A stretch of 46,558 bases of DNA from JAZDLO01 sp043801935 (lineage in GTDB: Bacteria > Actinomycetota > Thermoleophilia > RBG-16-64-13): positions 1 through 46,558 of the forward strand of contig JAZDLO010000165.1 in NCBI GenBank assembly GCA_043801935.1, read 5' to 3'. Positions 26,901-34,021 of the stretch are shown one piece after another (positions within the stretch are counted from its first letter, which is position 1; each line of letters opens with the position of its first letter). Under the pieces are notes generated by a model that saw only the letters and a list, made by a program, of their open reading frames with translations, was not told where the DNA came from and did no database searches. Both the position numbers and the translations under genes were made by a program.

Positions 26901-28245
26901 GCGGGTGCGCAAAGCGTTGGCCCGTTTGGAGAGGCAGACCGGCCTGTGCCTCGGCGACCCCGCCCGCCTGCTCACGCTTTCTATCCGCTCGGGCGCGGCT
27001 ATCTCGCTGCCGGGGCTGATGACCACCTTCGTCGATGTGGGCCTCAACGACAAACTAGCTGAGGCGCTCTCTCGCAAACCGGGCTTCGAATGGGCTGCAT
27101 GGGATTCATATCGGCGCTTCCTGCAGTCATGGGCCATGGCCTCGGGCATCGACCGGGACTTCTTCGATGGCATCATGATCGAGTTCAAGACCCGCTATGG
27201 CATCGAGCGCAAACTCGACTTCCTCCCCGAGCACATGCGCGAGCTCGCTTTCACCTACAAGGCCAGATCCCGAGAACTGGGTGTGAAGTTCACCGATGAC
27301 CCCTTTCGCCAAGTGATGGGGTGTATTCGCAAGGTCCTTCAATCCTGGGATTCGCCCGAGACCAAGCTCTACCGCCGCTACATCGGGGTGGCGGAGGAGT
27401 GGGGCACAGCCGTAGTCGTGCAACGGATGGTCTTCGGCAACCTCAGCCGGGAATCGGGGTCGGGGGTCACGTTCACGCGCAACCCCCTGGAACCGCACAG
27501 CAACCAGGTACGCCTGTTCGGCGACTTCACAGCCCGCAGCCAGGGCGAAGACCTTGTGGGGGGTCTGGTGTTCCCCTGGCCTATCTCCGAAGCCCAGCGC
27601 CTCGGTAGTCCCACCTACCGGGGGATCGAGCATTCCTTGGAACAGGATTATCCCGAGGTCTACCAGGCCCTGCTCGACGTGGCTCGCGACCTGGTCAACA
27701 AGCGGGAGCACGACCCGCAGGAGATCGAGTTCACCTTCGAATCCGCCTCGGGCCAGGACCTGTATATCCTGCAGAAACGCGCGATGGTGCACGAGCAGGC
27801 CAAGGATGCGCCTTACTTCGACACTTCGTCGCCCCGCTTCGGGCATCCGACTGCCGTGGGCATGGGTGTGGCCGGAGGCGCCTACTCCGGGCGAGTCGCG
27901 ATCAGCGCCGAGCAGATCGAGCAGCTCGCTGCCGACTCTCCCGAGGACAACATCGTGCTGCTGCGGCCCGACACAGTACCCGAGGACATCGCCATGATCA
28001 CCCAGGTCGCCGGCCTACTGACCGCTAGGGGCGGGGCCACTTCACACGCAGCCGTCACCGCTAAGCGCCTCGGCAAGACCGCCGTGGTCGATTGTCGCGA
28101 GCTCGAGGTGATCGAGCATCAAGGAACGGCGAGGTTGGCCGGAGCCAAGCTGAAGGCAGGCGATTGGCTTTCGATCGACGGCCGCACCGGCAACATCTTC
28201 TTGGGGCGGATCCCGATGCTGGCCCGACCGATCGTCGCCCAGTAG
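23986..28245 (+). CDS. giant PPDK-like ATP-grasp/phosphohistidine protein lacking the PEP barrel
   Basis: 1419 residues. The first ~900 are a mostly helical region I do not recognise. From ~905 it follows the nucleotide-binding half of pyruvate phosphate dikinase: FKGLGLKQMASYKHRVPEGF, SIRSGAAISLPGLM (~1000), GSGVTFTRNPLEP (~1155), QGEDLVGGLVFPW (~1185) and EFTFESASGQDLYILQKRAM. The swivelling phosphohistidine domain follows, with GGATSHAAVTAK and the catalytic His at about residue 1354. The protein then ends (IFLGRIPMLARPIVAQ). The C-terminal PEP/pyruvate TIM barrel, ~350 residues in PPDK, is absent, so the phosphate acceptor is unknown; the N-terminal region may supply it. It starts leaderlessly and precedes a GAPDH-like gene. 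Confidence 0.88.
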   Translation: MKPIQTPVDSDALRANIARTAQQVTVPDRYLPLVQAVDGLYGVRTPLTETLAEYFHTFRNADLLIDGFQTILLRNWTYFERSEDRGQCFELLSELVLDLLDSQLSEEQTSLLLRQLLTWCTAALNGPHPDAYDDTLQTVAESLSRLLPRQPLAFLERDALLRGLVESAARRPSIEPAFSGLYRALLLIGYRRVAERLPIIAWATSAEVELADPEAAAAHFAPLAPERVTELIARAKSAPATELLSPELPTFSSILDQAIDQVFRIDDIEDRFAVCLYFLKDDTLGYRQNEVMVDLLGVIRQLMKPERHMDVERVISRLTRFFRARTDEFLLMRFQCYEAIGVAIGEAGNVAAVDHLIEDVLSWRFQYPEIRGATDEWETVVNPYHLPKIRCWMRIIGSNPALYERLAAALNVQLRLGGVYIADTDLFQRDVTRFLNADIRPIYFVAKQLLRAFPVYFNDLGAEGELRAVSTEIDEICGRRDTLMHFLRKQSHAESSNRLVAFSRAVFHYWVTLDPSGLEPYLSANTLDAVRREREWAEEPHKVLLVLWTALDNEESADETAAAPETVAAPEPDETAGRKAAARPSPADVEAFLDRLLGLPPATLEEHLGRQRGPNGDGPIGPRRVALTVRTYQLLAQKYSLSADNVSPAVSHHLQLDAKTRLKFSSALDSWQSDPNATNRDRLLDMALAVLEGLKAIVLSPTQSTAVENIYQKRHIAAGIPSMYGNYTEAKFDALGLSFRVENLVSRLLEDLASEGTDTYVTRDSLRRMAAAIRRFERALAADGVDSRNLATTLRLLESSFSSHNFTFHQYNNVLQFIVGSVTELSSTSILSHDQVLRTVLEHDPRQCEVRCMSLDATAEMVLREVLVSALGMQTLDRYASAALRQISTLAGRLSNHALTRMMNYDPERLVSPIHEAKPGTDDQITLGFKGLGLKQMASYKHRVPEGFILSTELFSAWPAMSYRPLYDDTIERVRKALARLERQTGLCLGDPARLLTLSIRSGAAISLPGLMTTFVDVGLNDKLAEALSRKPGFEWAAWDSYRRFLQSWAMASGIDRDFFDGIMIEFKTRYGIERKLDFLPEHMRELAFTYKARSRELGVKFTDDPFRQVMGCIRKVLQSWDSPETKLYRRYIGVAEEWGTAVVVQRMVFGNLSRESGSGVTFTRNPLEPHSNQVRLFGDFTARSQGEDLVGGLVFPWPISEAQRLGSPTYRGIEHSLEQDYPEVYQALLDVARDLVNKREHDPQEIEFTFESASGQDLYILQKRAMVHEQAKDAPYFDTSSPRFGHPTAVGMGVAGGAYSGRVAISAEQIEQLAADSPEDNIVLLRPDTVPEDIAMITQVAGLLTARGGATSHAAVTAKRLGKTAVVDCRELEVIEHQGTARLAGAKLKAGDWLSIDGRTGNIFLGRIPMLARPIVAQ

Positions 28246-28371
28246 AGGGTCGTCCGCAGCTCCGCCGGCTGCCAGACGGGACAAGCCGTCACCCCACCTG
28301 CTGGCGCAGTGGCGTTTTTCCAAGTACGCTTGGTGGCATACTGATCACTTCGCGGCATCGCGGTCCGCCGT

Positions 28372-28405
28372 GACAGACACCGCAGTACCTGACACGCACC
28401 GCAGT
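28372..28405. repeat. imperfect 15-bp direct repeat before the GAPDH-like gene
   Basis: GACAGACACCGCAGT (28372-28386) and GACACGCACCGCAGT (28391-28405), 13 of 15 identical and 19 bp apart start to start. They lie 33-66 bp before the ATG and could be regulator sites. The rest of the 192-bp gap (28246-28437) shows nothing definite. Confidence 0.4.
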
Positions 28406-28437
28406 CGATGACGTAGCAAAGAACAGGAGGCCGCGGG

Positions 28438-29673
28438 ATGAGCGCGCCAAGGACTCTGGGGATAAACGGGCTGGGCCGTATAGGCAAACTCACCCTCTGG
28501 TACCACTTGGGTCACGGGGACTTCGACCGCTTCGTGGTAAACGTGGGCCGGCCGGTAGGGACCTCGCTTCAGTCTGTGGTCGAGTACATCGGCAAGGACA
28601 GCACTTACGGGCCGCTGCATCGCTTCCTCCTTGGTCATCAAGGTAAACGCGACATCCTGGTGCTCGATGAGGCCGCGGGGCTCATGCGCGCCCACGGTAA
28701 GGAGATCATCGTCTTGAGAGAAGCGCGCGACCCCCGGGAGATCCCCTGGCGCGACCACGGCGTGAGCCTGGTGGTGGAGTGCACGGGCAAGTTCCGCGAT
28801 CCGCATGCCGACGCCGACGATCCGCAGGGGGCGCTCCGGGGCCACCTGGCCGCCGGGGCCCGCACGGTGATTCAAAGCTCCCCGTTCAAGAGCAAGCTGA
28901 AGGGAGTGCCGCTGCCCCAGGACGCAGCCATCCTCATTCACGGGATCAACCACGGCGACTACGATCCAGGCAAGCACAAGCTGGTATCGGCCGCCTCATG
29001 CACTACCACGGCTCTCGCTCACATGTTGCAGCCCCTCCTTGCGCGGGACCTCACCCGCCGCATGCTGACCGCCGGGATGAGCACGGTCCACGCTGCCACC
29101 AACAGCCAGCCGGTGCTGGATGCGGTGCCCGGCTCCGGGGCCACCGACCTGCGCAAGACCCGCTCCGCCATGGACAACATCGTGCTCACTTCCACGAACG
29201 CCGCCAAGGCGCTGGAGCAGGTGATGCCGGAGATAGCCCGCATCGGCTTCATGGCCGACTCGGTGAGGATCCCCACCGCCAGCGTGAGCCTGATCATCCT
29301 TAACGTGACCTTCCAGAGCGAGGCGCTGCCCGATGGGACGGTATCCTTGGACCGGGAGGCCGTCAACACCATCTACCGGGACGCGGCAGAGAGCGAGGCC
29401 CGCGGTTTGCTGAAGTGCAGCGATGAACAGAACGTCTCCGCGGACATGCTCGGTGAAGACGCGGCAGTGGTCATCGAAGCGGTGGAGACCCACACCCGCA
29501 CCGGATTCGTCGATCTGCGCCTACCTTCCTCAGAGCCCGGGACTGCGGCCCCATATCGCGAGCATCGCATCCCGCTCACCCACGTCAAGATCTTCGGCTG
29601 GTACGACAACGAGATGGGGAGTTACACCTACCGGCTGGGCGAGCTGACCAGTCACGTGGCCAGGAGTCTGTAG
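28438..29673 (+). CDS. divergent glyceraldehyde-3-phosphate dehydrogenase paralogue
   Basis: 411 residues from ATG at 28438, preceded by AGGAGG. The NAD-binding start (INGLGRIGK) and the family's late motifs (WYDNEMGSYTYRLG) are clear. The active-site block reads SAASCTTTAL, not the usual SNASCTTNCL: the nucleophile Cys (~188) stays, but two conserved Asn positions are changed. A His follows in STVHAATNSQ (~218), where GAPDH has a His. At 411 residues it is ~70 longer than standard GAPDH. It may act on a different aldehyde or phosphate ester, or may not be glycolytic. It follows the PPDK-like gene with a 192-bp gap and ends at a shared terminator. Confidence 0.82.
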   Translation: MSAPRTLGINGLGRIGKLTLWYHLGHGDFDRFVVNVGRPVGTSLQSVVEYIGKDSTYGPLHRFLLGHQGKRDILVLDEAAGLMRAHGKEIIVLREARDPREIPWRDHGVSLVVECTGKFRDPHADADDPQGALRGHLAAGARTVIQSSPFKSKLKGVPLPQDAAILIHGINHGDYDPGKHKLVSAASCTTTALAHMLQPLLARDLTRRMLTAGMSTVHAATNSQPVLDAVPGSGATDLRKTRSAMDNIVLTSTNAAKALEQVMPEIARIGFMADSVRIPTASVSLIILNVTFQSEALPDGTVSLDREAVNTIYRDAAESEARGLLKCSDEQNVSADMLGEDAAVVIEAVETHTRTGFVDLRLPSSEPGTAAPYREHRIPLTHVKIFGWYDNEMGSYTYRLGELTSHVARSL

Positions 29674-29683
29674 CGACCGACCG

Positions 29684-29716
29684 CGCGGGCTCCTCGGCCT
29701 CAGTCGCAAGCCCGCG
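29684..29716. terminator. hairpin between convergent genes
   Basis: CGCGGGCT (29684-29691) pairs with AGCCCGCG (29709-29716) around a 17-nt loop; wobble or extra pairs lengthen the stem. It lies between the convergent GAPDH-like and phosphodiesterase genes, so it could serve both strands. No U tract. Confidence 0.5.
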
Positions 29717-29746
29717 TGTACCGATCCGGAGCCGGAACCGGCGTCA

Positions 29747-30298
29747 TCACTCGCTCTCCGCCGTCAGGATCGTCGCGCTAATGTGGGGCCCTGAGCCGGC
29801 CTCCTTCTTCGCCTCCGCCCCGCGCCGAGGCCGGATCTCCAGCCGAGCTACCGTCCGCGGCCGTCCGAAGCGCCGCGGTCCGGCCGAACCGGGGTTCAGG
29901 TACAACACGCCGTCGCGCTCCTCGTACGACGCCAGATGGCTGTGTCCGCTGATCACCACCGCGAAGCCGCCGTCCCCGGCCTCCGCCCGCAACCGGCCTG
30001 CGACATGTCCGACCAGGATGCGTGCCTCCCCGAGATCCACCTCCGCACGAGCTGGTAGGCTCTGAGCCCAGACTTCCGCGTCACAGTTGCCCCGCACCGC
30101 CGTGACCGGCGCTAGGGTCCTTAATTCCGCCAACACCCGGGCAGAGCCCACGTCGCCTGCATGGATGATGTGGTCCACACCCTCCAACAACCGCTTTACC
30201 GGCGGGTAAAGGTACCCGTGGGTATCGGAGAGTACCCCGACGATGATCGTTCTCGCCGTTTCCCGAGTGTTCATATTGGCCCGCTGATCGGGTGTCAC
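29747..30298 (-). CDS. YfcE/MJ0936-type metallophosphodiesterase
   Basis: 183 residues from GTG at 30298; an ATG at 30274 (MNTRETART) would remove eight residues and is as likely, since neither has a strong ribosome-binding site. The metal ligands of the family are all present: SDTHG near residue 24, HAGDVGS, RGNCD and SGHSH. Members hydrolyse phosphodiesters with Mn2+, often with unknown natural substrate. The gene begins 5 bp after the cupin stop and is last in the minus-strand series that starts with the 2-oxoacid oxidoreductase. Confidence 0.9.
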   Translation of the reverse strand: MTPDQRANMNTRETARTIIVGVLSDTHGYLYPPVKRLLEGVDHIIHAGDVGSARVLAELRTLAPVTAVRGNCDAEVWAQSLPARAEVDLGEARILVGHVAGRLRAEAGDGGFAVVISGHSHLASYEERDGVLYLNPGSAGPRRFGRPRTVARLEIRPRRGAEAKKEAGSGPHISATILTAESE

Positions 30299-30303
30299 AC
30301 CCG

Positions 30304-30642
30304 CTAGAGCAGCCTGGTCGCGTCGGCTTGCCGCGGAGTCTTGACCACGAGGAAGCGGAAGTCGGAGTCGCCCTCGTTGAACAAGCGGTGAGGGATACGG
30401 GCAGGGCTGTCTATCAGCGTATCTGTGGTGACTTCCTCGATCTCGTCTCCGATCTCCACCTTGCCGGTGCCTTCGAGGACGTAGAAGAAGGCGTCGACCG
30501 GAGTAAGATGGAGTTTGAGACCCTCGCCGGGCTTGAGGGTGATCATGCTTACCTGGACGTGCTCGGTGCTGTGCAGCCCGCGCGCATCCACCCCATGGGG
30601 ATTGTCGCTTCGGGCGGCCTCGAGTGACTTGACGCTTTTCAT
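30304..30642 (-). CDS. small cupin-domain protein
   Basis: 112 residues from ATG at 30642, preceded by AAAGGAGA. A single cupin barrel: LKPGEGLKLHLTPVDAFFYV with the first metal-binding His, VLEGTGKVEIGDE, and the second motif IPHRLFNEGDSDFRFLVVK. Small cupins often bind a metal and act as sensors, isomerases or dioxygenases; the ligand cannot be read from the sequence. It lies 57 bp after the iron-sulfur gene, whose transcript it may share. Confidence 0.88.
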   Translation of the reverse strand: MKSVKSLEAARSDNPHGVDARGLHSTEHVQVSMITLKPGEGLKLHLTPVDAFFYVLEGTGKVEIGDEIEEVTTDTLIDSPARIPHRLFNEGDSDFRFLVVKTPRQADATRLL

Positions 30643-30699
30643 CCGACGTCTCCTTTCGTCCCCCCGGCTGCGGCGGGCGCCTTGTTCATCCTCGGCCTC

Positions 30700-31821
30700 C
30701 TAAAACGGCTCGTCACCGAAAAGATCCTCGCCCAAGTCGTTCCCGGCGGGAAGATGTCCGTGCTCTTGGGCGTGTAGGGCGAGCAATTCGCTCTCGCGCT
30801 GGGTGTAGAGGGGGTCGAGTTCCACCTGGAAGTAGGCGGCGGTCGCACAGACCGGGTCGCCCAGCGCCCGAGCCAGGCCTTCCCGCAGGTCGGCCGCCCC
30901 GCCGATACGGAGCACCTGCCCCTCGCCGTCGATGAGCATGAACACCCCGGCTGCGGGGGGCACCAGCGCCACAGCCTCCCGGGTGACCGCTCTCCGGGAC
31001 CGCTCAGGAGGCAGTACGGCAGAGGAGAGGCCACTTTTCGCCCGGCGACCGGCCAACCAGCGCGCCCCTTCGTCGCCTGGAGCGGTGAGCGCCCCGGTAG
31101 GGCAGACCAGGATGCACTGGCCACAGAACGTGCAACCCGAAGCGCGGAGAGTCTCGCGCTTGGGCCGCGCTGCCATTCGAGGATCAGACAGAGTATCGCC
31201 ATCGACGCACTGTGCAGACACGGCGGACGGGGGCGCCATCTCGAGCGCCAGCCCAGCCTCGGGAAGGACTTCACAAGCCGTCACGCAACGTCCGCAGCCG
31301 ATGCAGAGTCCCGGCTCGCGCCGGATGCGCCCCTCGACCATCGCCTGGCGTGGCGCCGTCACCGCGGTCCGGCGCGATCCGGCGTCAGGATCCAGGTACG
31401 TCACCAGCCTGCCCAGTTCGCAACGGCCGAACTCATCGCAGCACCGCGCCTCCGGTGGATTCCCATAGGTGCATTCGTCCCGGGCGCAGCCGTCGCGGTC
31501 GGGACAGGTGAGGCAGATATGCGGGTGCCCGGCCAGGATCCGCGCCAGCCGCTCCAGCCGTAGAGCGCGCAGACCATGGTCATCGGTGGTCACCTGCGTC
31601 TCCGGAGCCGCCGGGGTGGCGCACGCGAGAACCGCGGACCCGTCGTGGAGCCGCACCACGCACAGGCCGCACTCGGTTCCGCCCGAACCGGAGCGGACAC
31701 AGCAGCTCAGGCCGGGATAGGCGCACAAACGGGTGACGTATACACCGGCCAGATCGCAGGCATCAAGAAGAGTCGCGCCCACCGCAACGTGGACGGCCAC
31801 ACCATCCACACGTACTTTCAT
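30700..31821 (-). CDS. NuoG-like multi-cluster iron-sulfur protein with C-terminal GIY-YIG-like domain
   Basis: 373 residues from ATG at 31821; the frame extends upstream to 32076 but overlaps the ferredoxin gene and looks non-coding. Domains: a plant-type [2Fe-2S] fold (1-75) with LCAYPGLSCC, CGLC and ACATP; the NuoG/hydrogenase-type Cys segment HPHICLTCPDRDGC...CELG (100-142); two [4Fe-4S] motifs, CIGCGRCVTAC (173-183) and CTFCGQCILVC (230-240). Residues ~292-361 then match the GIY-YIG plan: GVFMLIDGEGQVLRIGGAADLRE, YFQVELDP, RESELL and a final GN. The GIY and YIG motifs read GVF and RIG, so nuclease activity is doubtful. It probably passes electrons between a soluble donor and the neighbouring ferredoxin. 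Confidence 0.85.
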   Translation of the reverse strand: MKVRVDGVAVHVAVGATLLDACDLAGVYVTRLCAYPGLSCCVRSGSGGTECGLCVVRLHDGSAVLACATPAAPETQVTTDDHGLRALRLERLARILAGHPHICLTCPDRDGCARDECTYGNPPEARCCDEFGRCELGRLVTYLDPDAGSRRTAVTAPRQAMVEGRIRREPGLCIGCGRCVTACEVLPEAGLALEMAPPSAVSAQCVDGDTLSDPRMAARPKRETLRASGCTFCGQCILVCPTGALTAPGDEGARWLAGRRAKSGLSSAVLPPERSRRAVTREAVALVPPAAGVFMLIDGEGQVLRIGGAADLREGLARALGDPVCATAAYFQVELDPLYTQRESELLALHAQEHGHLPAGNDLGEDLFGDEPF

Positions 31822-31847
31822 CAAGGCCCCGGCCGTCTCCACGACCG

Positions 31848-32141
31848 CTACCAGCTGTGCCGGAGAGCGCCCCCCGGGCAAGCGGTGCTGCAGGGAAGCT
31901 TGCGCTCTGTCCCCCCGCCCCCGTTCTGGCCTTTGCAGGTGGAGCAAAGCTCGCGGAGCCGTTTCCGGGCGCCCTCGGCCACGACGGCCACAAGATCGTC
32001 GTAGTCGTCCATCTCTATGACGTAGACGGCACGCGGGCAGGCTTTCACGCAGCCGTGCTCCGAGCATCGCGCGCACATATCACCGTCGATGGTGATGTAG
32101 TAGAAGCCGGAACCGTCTTCGTAACCGTAGTTGGCGATCAT
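31848..32141 (-). CDS. two-cluster [4Fe-4S] ferredoxin-like protein
   Basis: 97 residues from ATG at 32141, overlapping the ATPase gene upstream by 4 bp (ATGA). The first cluster motif is CARCSEHGCVKACP. The second set is split: CSTCKGQ, then after a Gly-rich loop PCSTACPGGALRHSW at the very end. With eight or more Cys it should hold two [4Fe-4S] clusters. Its place directly after the activator ATPases and before the multi-cluster protein makes it the likely electron carrier of this locus, equivalent in position to the bzdM-type ferredoxin of benzoyl-CoA reductase clusters. Confidence 0.88.
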   Translation of the reverse strand: MIANYGYEDGSGFYYITIDGDMCARCSEHGCVKACPRAVYVIEMDDYDDLVAVVAEGARKRLRELCSTCKGQNGGGGTERKLPCSTACPGGALRHSW

Positions 32142-33052
32142 GCCCCGGCCGCCGCTGTCGCGGCCTTCTCCTTCTGCGCCTTGCGGTGGAGCGAATGGGC
32201 GAACAGCGCCGCACCCAGGGCCCCGGCGATCTGCGGATCGAGCACAGAGTCGGTGGGCAGCTTGATGGCCTCTACCCCGATCAGCCGCTCGATGCGCCGC
32301 GTCACGCCGATATTCTTGCCGATGCCGCCGGTGATGAAGAACTCTCGCTCCACCTCCATGCGCTCGATGAGCCCCGCCACTCGCTGGGCCATGGCCGCGC
32401 AGTAGGCGGCAAGCACCCGATTGACGCTCCAACCCGCTCGAAGCAGCGATGTGGCCTCGGACTTCGCAAATACCGTGCAGACGTTGCTGACCGGCGGCGG
32501 CTCCTCGTCGACGTCGAAGGAACGCCGGCCGATGTCCTCGATCGACACCGACAGCACGTCGGCGATCACTTCCATGCCCCGGCCCGTCCCAGCCGCGCAT
32601 TTGTCGTTCATAATGAAGTTCAGCACTTTGCCCCGCTCATCGCAGCGGATGACCTTGCAGTCCTGGCCACCCATATCGAGGATGGTACGCACACTCGGCC
32701 CGCCCATGAAATTCGCCCCCCGGGCGTGACAGGCGATCTCGGTGATGGTGCGGTCGGCGAAGGGTACGTTCACCCGGCCGTAGCCGGTGCCGACGGCATA
32801 GCTGACGTCGTCAAGAGCAAGCCCCAGGGACTCGCTCGCCCCCTTGAAGGCGCCGAGGGCGCTGTCTGGGCTCGAAGAGCCGGTGCGGGTGGAAAAGAAG
32901 GAGAGCAGCCTGCCATCGGCGAGCACGACGGCCTGCGAACTGACCGACCCGACGTCGATGCCCACGGTCACGGCCGCGGCCGCCCGCCAATCGAGGTCCG
33001 GAGCCTGCCAGGTCTTTTCGCTCCATCTCCAATAATCTCGCTTCTGTTCCAT
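32138..33052 (-). CDS. BcrA/BadF/BzdQ-type ASKHA ATPase (activator subunit 1)
   Basis: 304 residues from ATG at 33052. A ~27-residue Trp-rich N-terminal extension precedes the ASKHA phosphate-1 loop GIDVGSVSSQAVVL. Also seen: VGTGYGR, ILDMGGQDCKVI (phosphate 2) and the conserved Cys sites NDKCAAGTGRGMEVIA (Cys ~152) and VCTVFAKSEATSLL (Cys ~192), then FITGGIGKN. The two Cys match those that bridge one [4Fe-4S] cluster across the dimer in HgdC and BcrA/D. Such proteins use ATP to drive an electron to a very low-potential acceptor. The closest type is BzdQ/BcrA by the CKVI motif and the extension. No 2-hydroxyacyl-CoA dehydratase or BcrB/C-like gene lies nearby. Confidence 0.92.
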   Translation of the reverse strand: MEQKRDYWRWSEKTWQAPDLDWRAAAAVTVGIDVGSVSSQAVVLADGRLLSFFSTRTGSSSPDSALGAFKGASESLGLALDDVSYAVGTGYGRVNVPFADRTITEIACHARGANFMGGPSVRTILDMGGQDCKVIRCDERGKVLNFIMNDKCAAGTGRGMEVIADVLSVSIEDIGRRSFDVDEEPPPVSNVCTVFAKSEATSLLRAGWSVNRVLAAYCAAMAQRVAGLIERMEVEREFFITGGIGKNIGVTRRIERLIGVEAIKLPTDSVLDPQIAGALGAALFAHSLHRKAQKEKAATAAAGA

Positions 33053-33235
33053 CGCTCCTAGTGTCCTTCCTCAGCCCTAGCGGCACCCTGCGGATGATAC
33101 CGGGGCAAGACGGGGGCGGGAAGGGGAGATCGGTCCAAAGTGGCGCTCTGGCGGCGGCCGATTCTGCGGCCGCGCGTGAATCGCCGGCACGGCTCCGTTC
33201 TCTCCCTCGTCGGCGTCACGGCCCTCAGCCCAGAC

Positions 33236-34021
33236 CTACCTACCCGCTTCGGCCGCCTCCCAGGCGATGAGGGCCGCGCCATGCGCCCCCAGGTATTCCG
33301 CATCGGCCAGGACATAGATATCCACGCTGCCCAGGGCCACCGACAGGGCTTTGACGAACCCGACGTCACGAGCCGCCCCCCCGCCCAGCACGATCGGATC
33401 CTCTATGCCGATGCGCCGCACCATAGCCGAGATCCGGCTGGCCATGGCGTCGTGCACCGCCCGGGCGATGTCGGCGGGAGGCGTGTTGGCGTGGATGAGG
33501 CTCACCACCTCCGATTCGGCAAAAACCGTGCACTGGGCGTTCATGGGGATAGTCTGGGTGGAATCCAGCGAGGCCTTGGCGAAGTCCTCCAACTCCATGT
33601 CGAGCGCTCGGCTCATAGCCTCCACGAAGGCTCCGGCCCCAGCGGCGCACTTCTCGTTGATGGCGAAGTCGACCACCTTGCCGTCTGCGCTCAACCGGAT
33701 AGCGCGGGCTTCGTCGGCGCCCACGTCGATGACCGTGCGGGCTCCCGGGTAGAGATCGAACGCGCCCCGGCCGTCGGCCGCGACTTCGGTGGGCTGTTGG
33801 TTCGCAAAGGGCAAGGCCTTCCGCCCGGCGCCGGTGGCCGCCACCAAGTCGATATCCTCGCGGCGGACGCCGGCGGCCGCGGCCGCCTCGGCCAAGCATC
33901 GCTCCGCGGATTCCTCATGGTCGAACCCTGACAAGACGGCCACCCGAGCCACCAACTCACCGTCCTTGATGAGCACGGTGTGCACGTTCTTCGCCCCCGC
34001 ATCGATCCCCGCTGCTATCAT
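33236..34021 (-). CDS. BcrD/BzdP-type ASKHA ATPase (activator subunit 2)
   Basis: 261 residues from ATG at 34021, which overlaps the KorC stop by 4 bp (ATGA) and has AGGGAG upstream; the frame reaches 34039. Motifs: AAGIDAGAKNVHTVLI (phosphate 1), ATGAGRKALPFANQ, VIDVGADEARAI (phosphate 2; ADE where the other subunit has GQD), NEKCAAGAGAFVEAM (Cys125) and QCTVFAESEVVSL (Cys164), and VLGGGAARD. Cys125/Cys164 fall almost exactly where HgdC has its cluster ligands. Having a second, different ATPase beside it resembles the BcrA/BcrD and BzdP/BzdQ heterodimers, not the HgdC homodimer. The 183-bp gap to the next gene holds nothing I can identify. Confidence 0.92.
   Translation of the reverse strand: MIAAGIDAGAKNVHTVLIKDGELVARVAVLSGFDHEESAERCLAEAAAAAGVRREDIDLVAATGAGRKALPFANQQPTEVAADGRGAFDLYPGARTVIDVGADEARAIRLSADGKVVDFAINEKCAAGAGAFVEAMSRALDMELEDFAKASLDSTQTIPMNAQCTVFAESEVVSLIHANTPPADIARAVHDAMASRISAMVRRIGIEDPIVLGGGAARDVGFVKALSVALGSVDIYVLADAEYLGAHGAALIAWEAAEAGR

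Noticed and set aside
31822..32076. N-terminal extension of the multi-cluster Fe/S protein
   Set aside because: The extra 85 codons overlap the ferredoxin gene out of frame and are Arg/Gly-rich; the [2Fe-2S] domain begins right at the ATG at 31821.
33053..33235. Possible remnant of a dehydratase or reductase subunit between the two ATPase genes
   Set aside because: I looked for Cys motifs or a D-component-like segment in this gap and saw none; it is too short and has no coding signal.
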